In this document: piece by piece, positions 13,392 to 13,396 of the stretch
Layout of the letters: each line of letters opens with the position of its first letter
Position numbering within the stretch: the first letter of the stretch is position 1
Assembly (NCBI GenBank): GCA_900545405.1
Contig: UQYT01000049.1
Coordinates: forward strand, 1-13,396
Origin: an uncultured Eubacteriales bacterium
GTDB taxonomy: Bacteria > Bacillota > Clostridia > Oscillospirales > Oscillospiraceae
Length of the DNA stretch: 13,396 bases
Direction: 5' to 3'
Notes under the pieces: model-generated
The model's input: only the letters and a program-made list of their open reading frames with translations
What the model was told of the DNA's origin: nothing
Databases searched by the model: none
Translations under genes and position numbers: made by a program

Positions 13392-13396
13392 ATGGC
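13392..13396 (+). CDS. Possible start of the next gene, cut by window end
   Basis: GGGAGGGG (13379-13386) is 5 bases before an ATG at 13392, the usual layout of a ribosome binding site here. Only ATG GC is visible, so nothing can be said about the product, and it could be chance. Confidence 0.3.

Overview
The window looks like chromosomal DNA from a GC-rich member of the Bacillota, class Clostridia, probably a gut Oscillospirales-type lineage. The evidence is a dnaX-ybaB pair preceded by a large SRP RNA with an Alu domain (the Bacillus/Clostridium arrangement), strong AGGAGG-like ribosome binding sites, a DUF5685 protein and a DnaJ-TPR protein, a two-gene ABC exporter, and palindromic intergenic repeats. 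The lineage is my inference; no taxonomic marker was searched.

Left part (1-6010, all on +). A dispersed palindromic repeat at the window edge (1-76) is followed by a promoter, a possible 39-residue leader ORF and a short CNNM/HlyC-like membrane protein (260-1321). A second promoter (1329-1360) then heads six tightly packed genes: a two-helix membrane protein with a zinc ribbon, a DUF5685 protein, a J-domain protein with a Gly/Tyr/Gln/Trp-rich linker, and larE, larB and larC. LarB, LarE and LarC together make the nickel-pincer nucleotide (NPN) cofactor used by lactate racemase LarA and its relatives. All three steps are present, but no larA is in the window.

Middle (6011-6922). This convergent 912-bp interval has no credible gene. 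It is a mosaic of hairpins and repeats in which two copies of the same composite 3'-end module face each other, one behind larC and one behind the ABC operon. Each contains a strong rho-independent terminator. The two main arms (about 115 bp, 6190-6304 and 6721-6835) are about 92% identical by eye as inverted repeats.

Right part (6923-13160, all on -). In transcription order: SRP RNA, dnaX, ybaB, a terminator, then two overlapping ABC exporter half-transporters. The first half-transporter has three substitutions typical of a degenerate ATP site; the second has the complete catalytic set. A recR gene, which often follows ybaB in Bacillota, is not there.

Right edge (13211-13396, +). A tRNA-Ala(CGC) with its own promoter and a terminator-like hairpin is transcribed divergently from the SRP RNA. 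The two promoters are 15 bp apart. A ribosome binding site and ATG in the last 18 bases may open a further gene.
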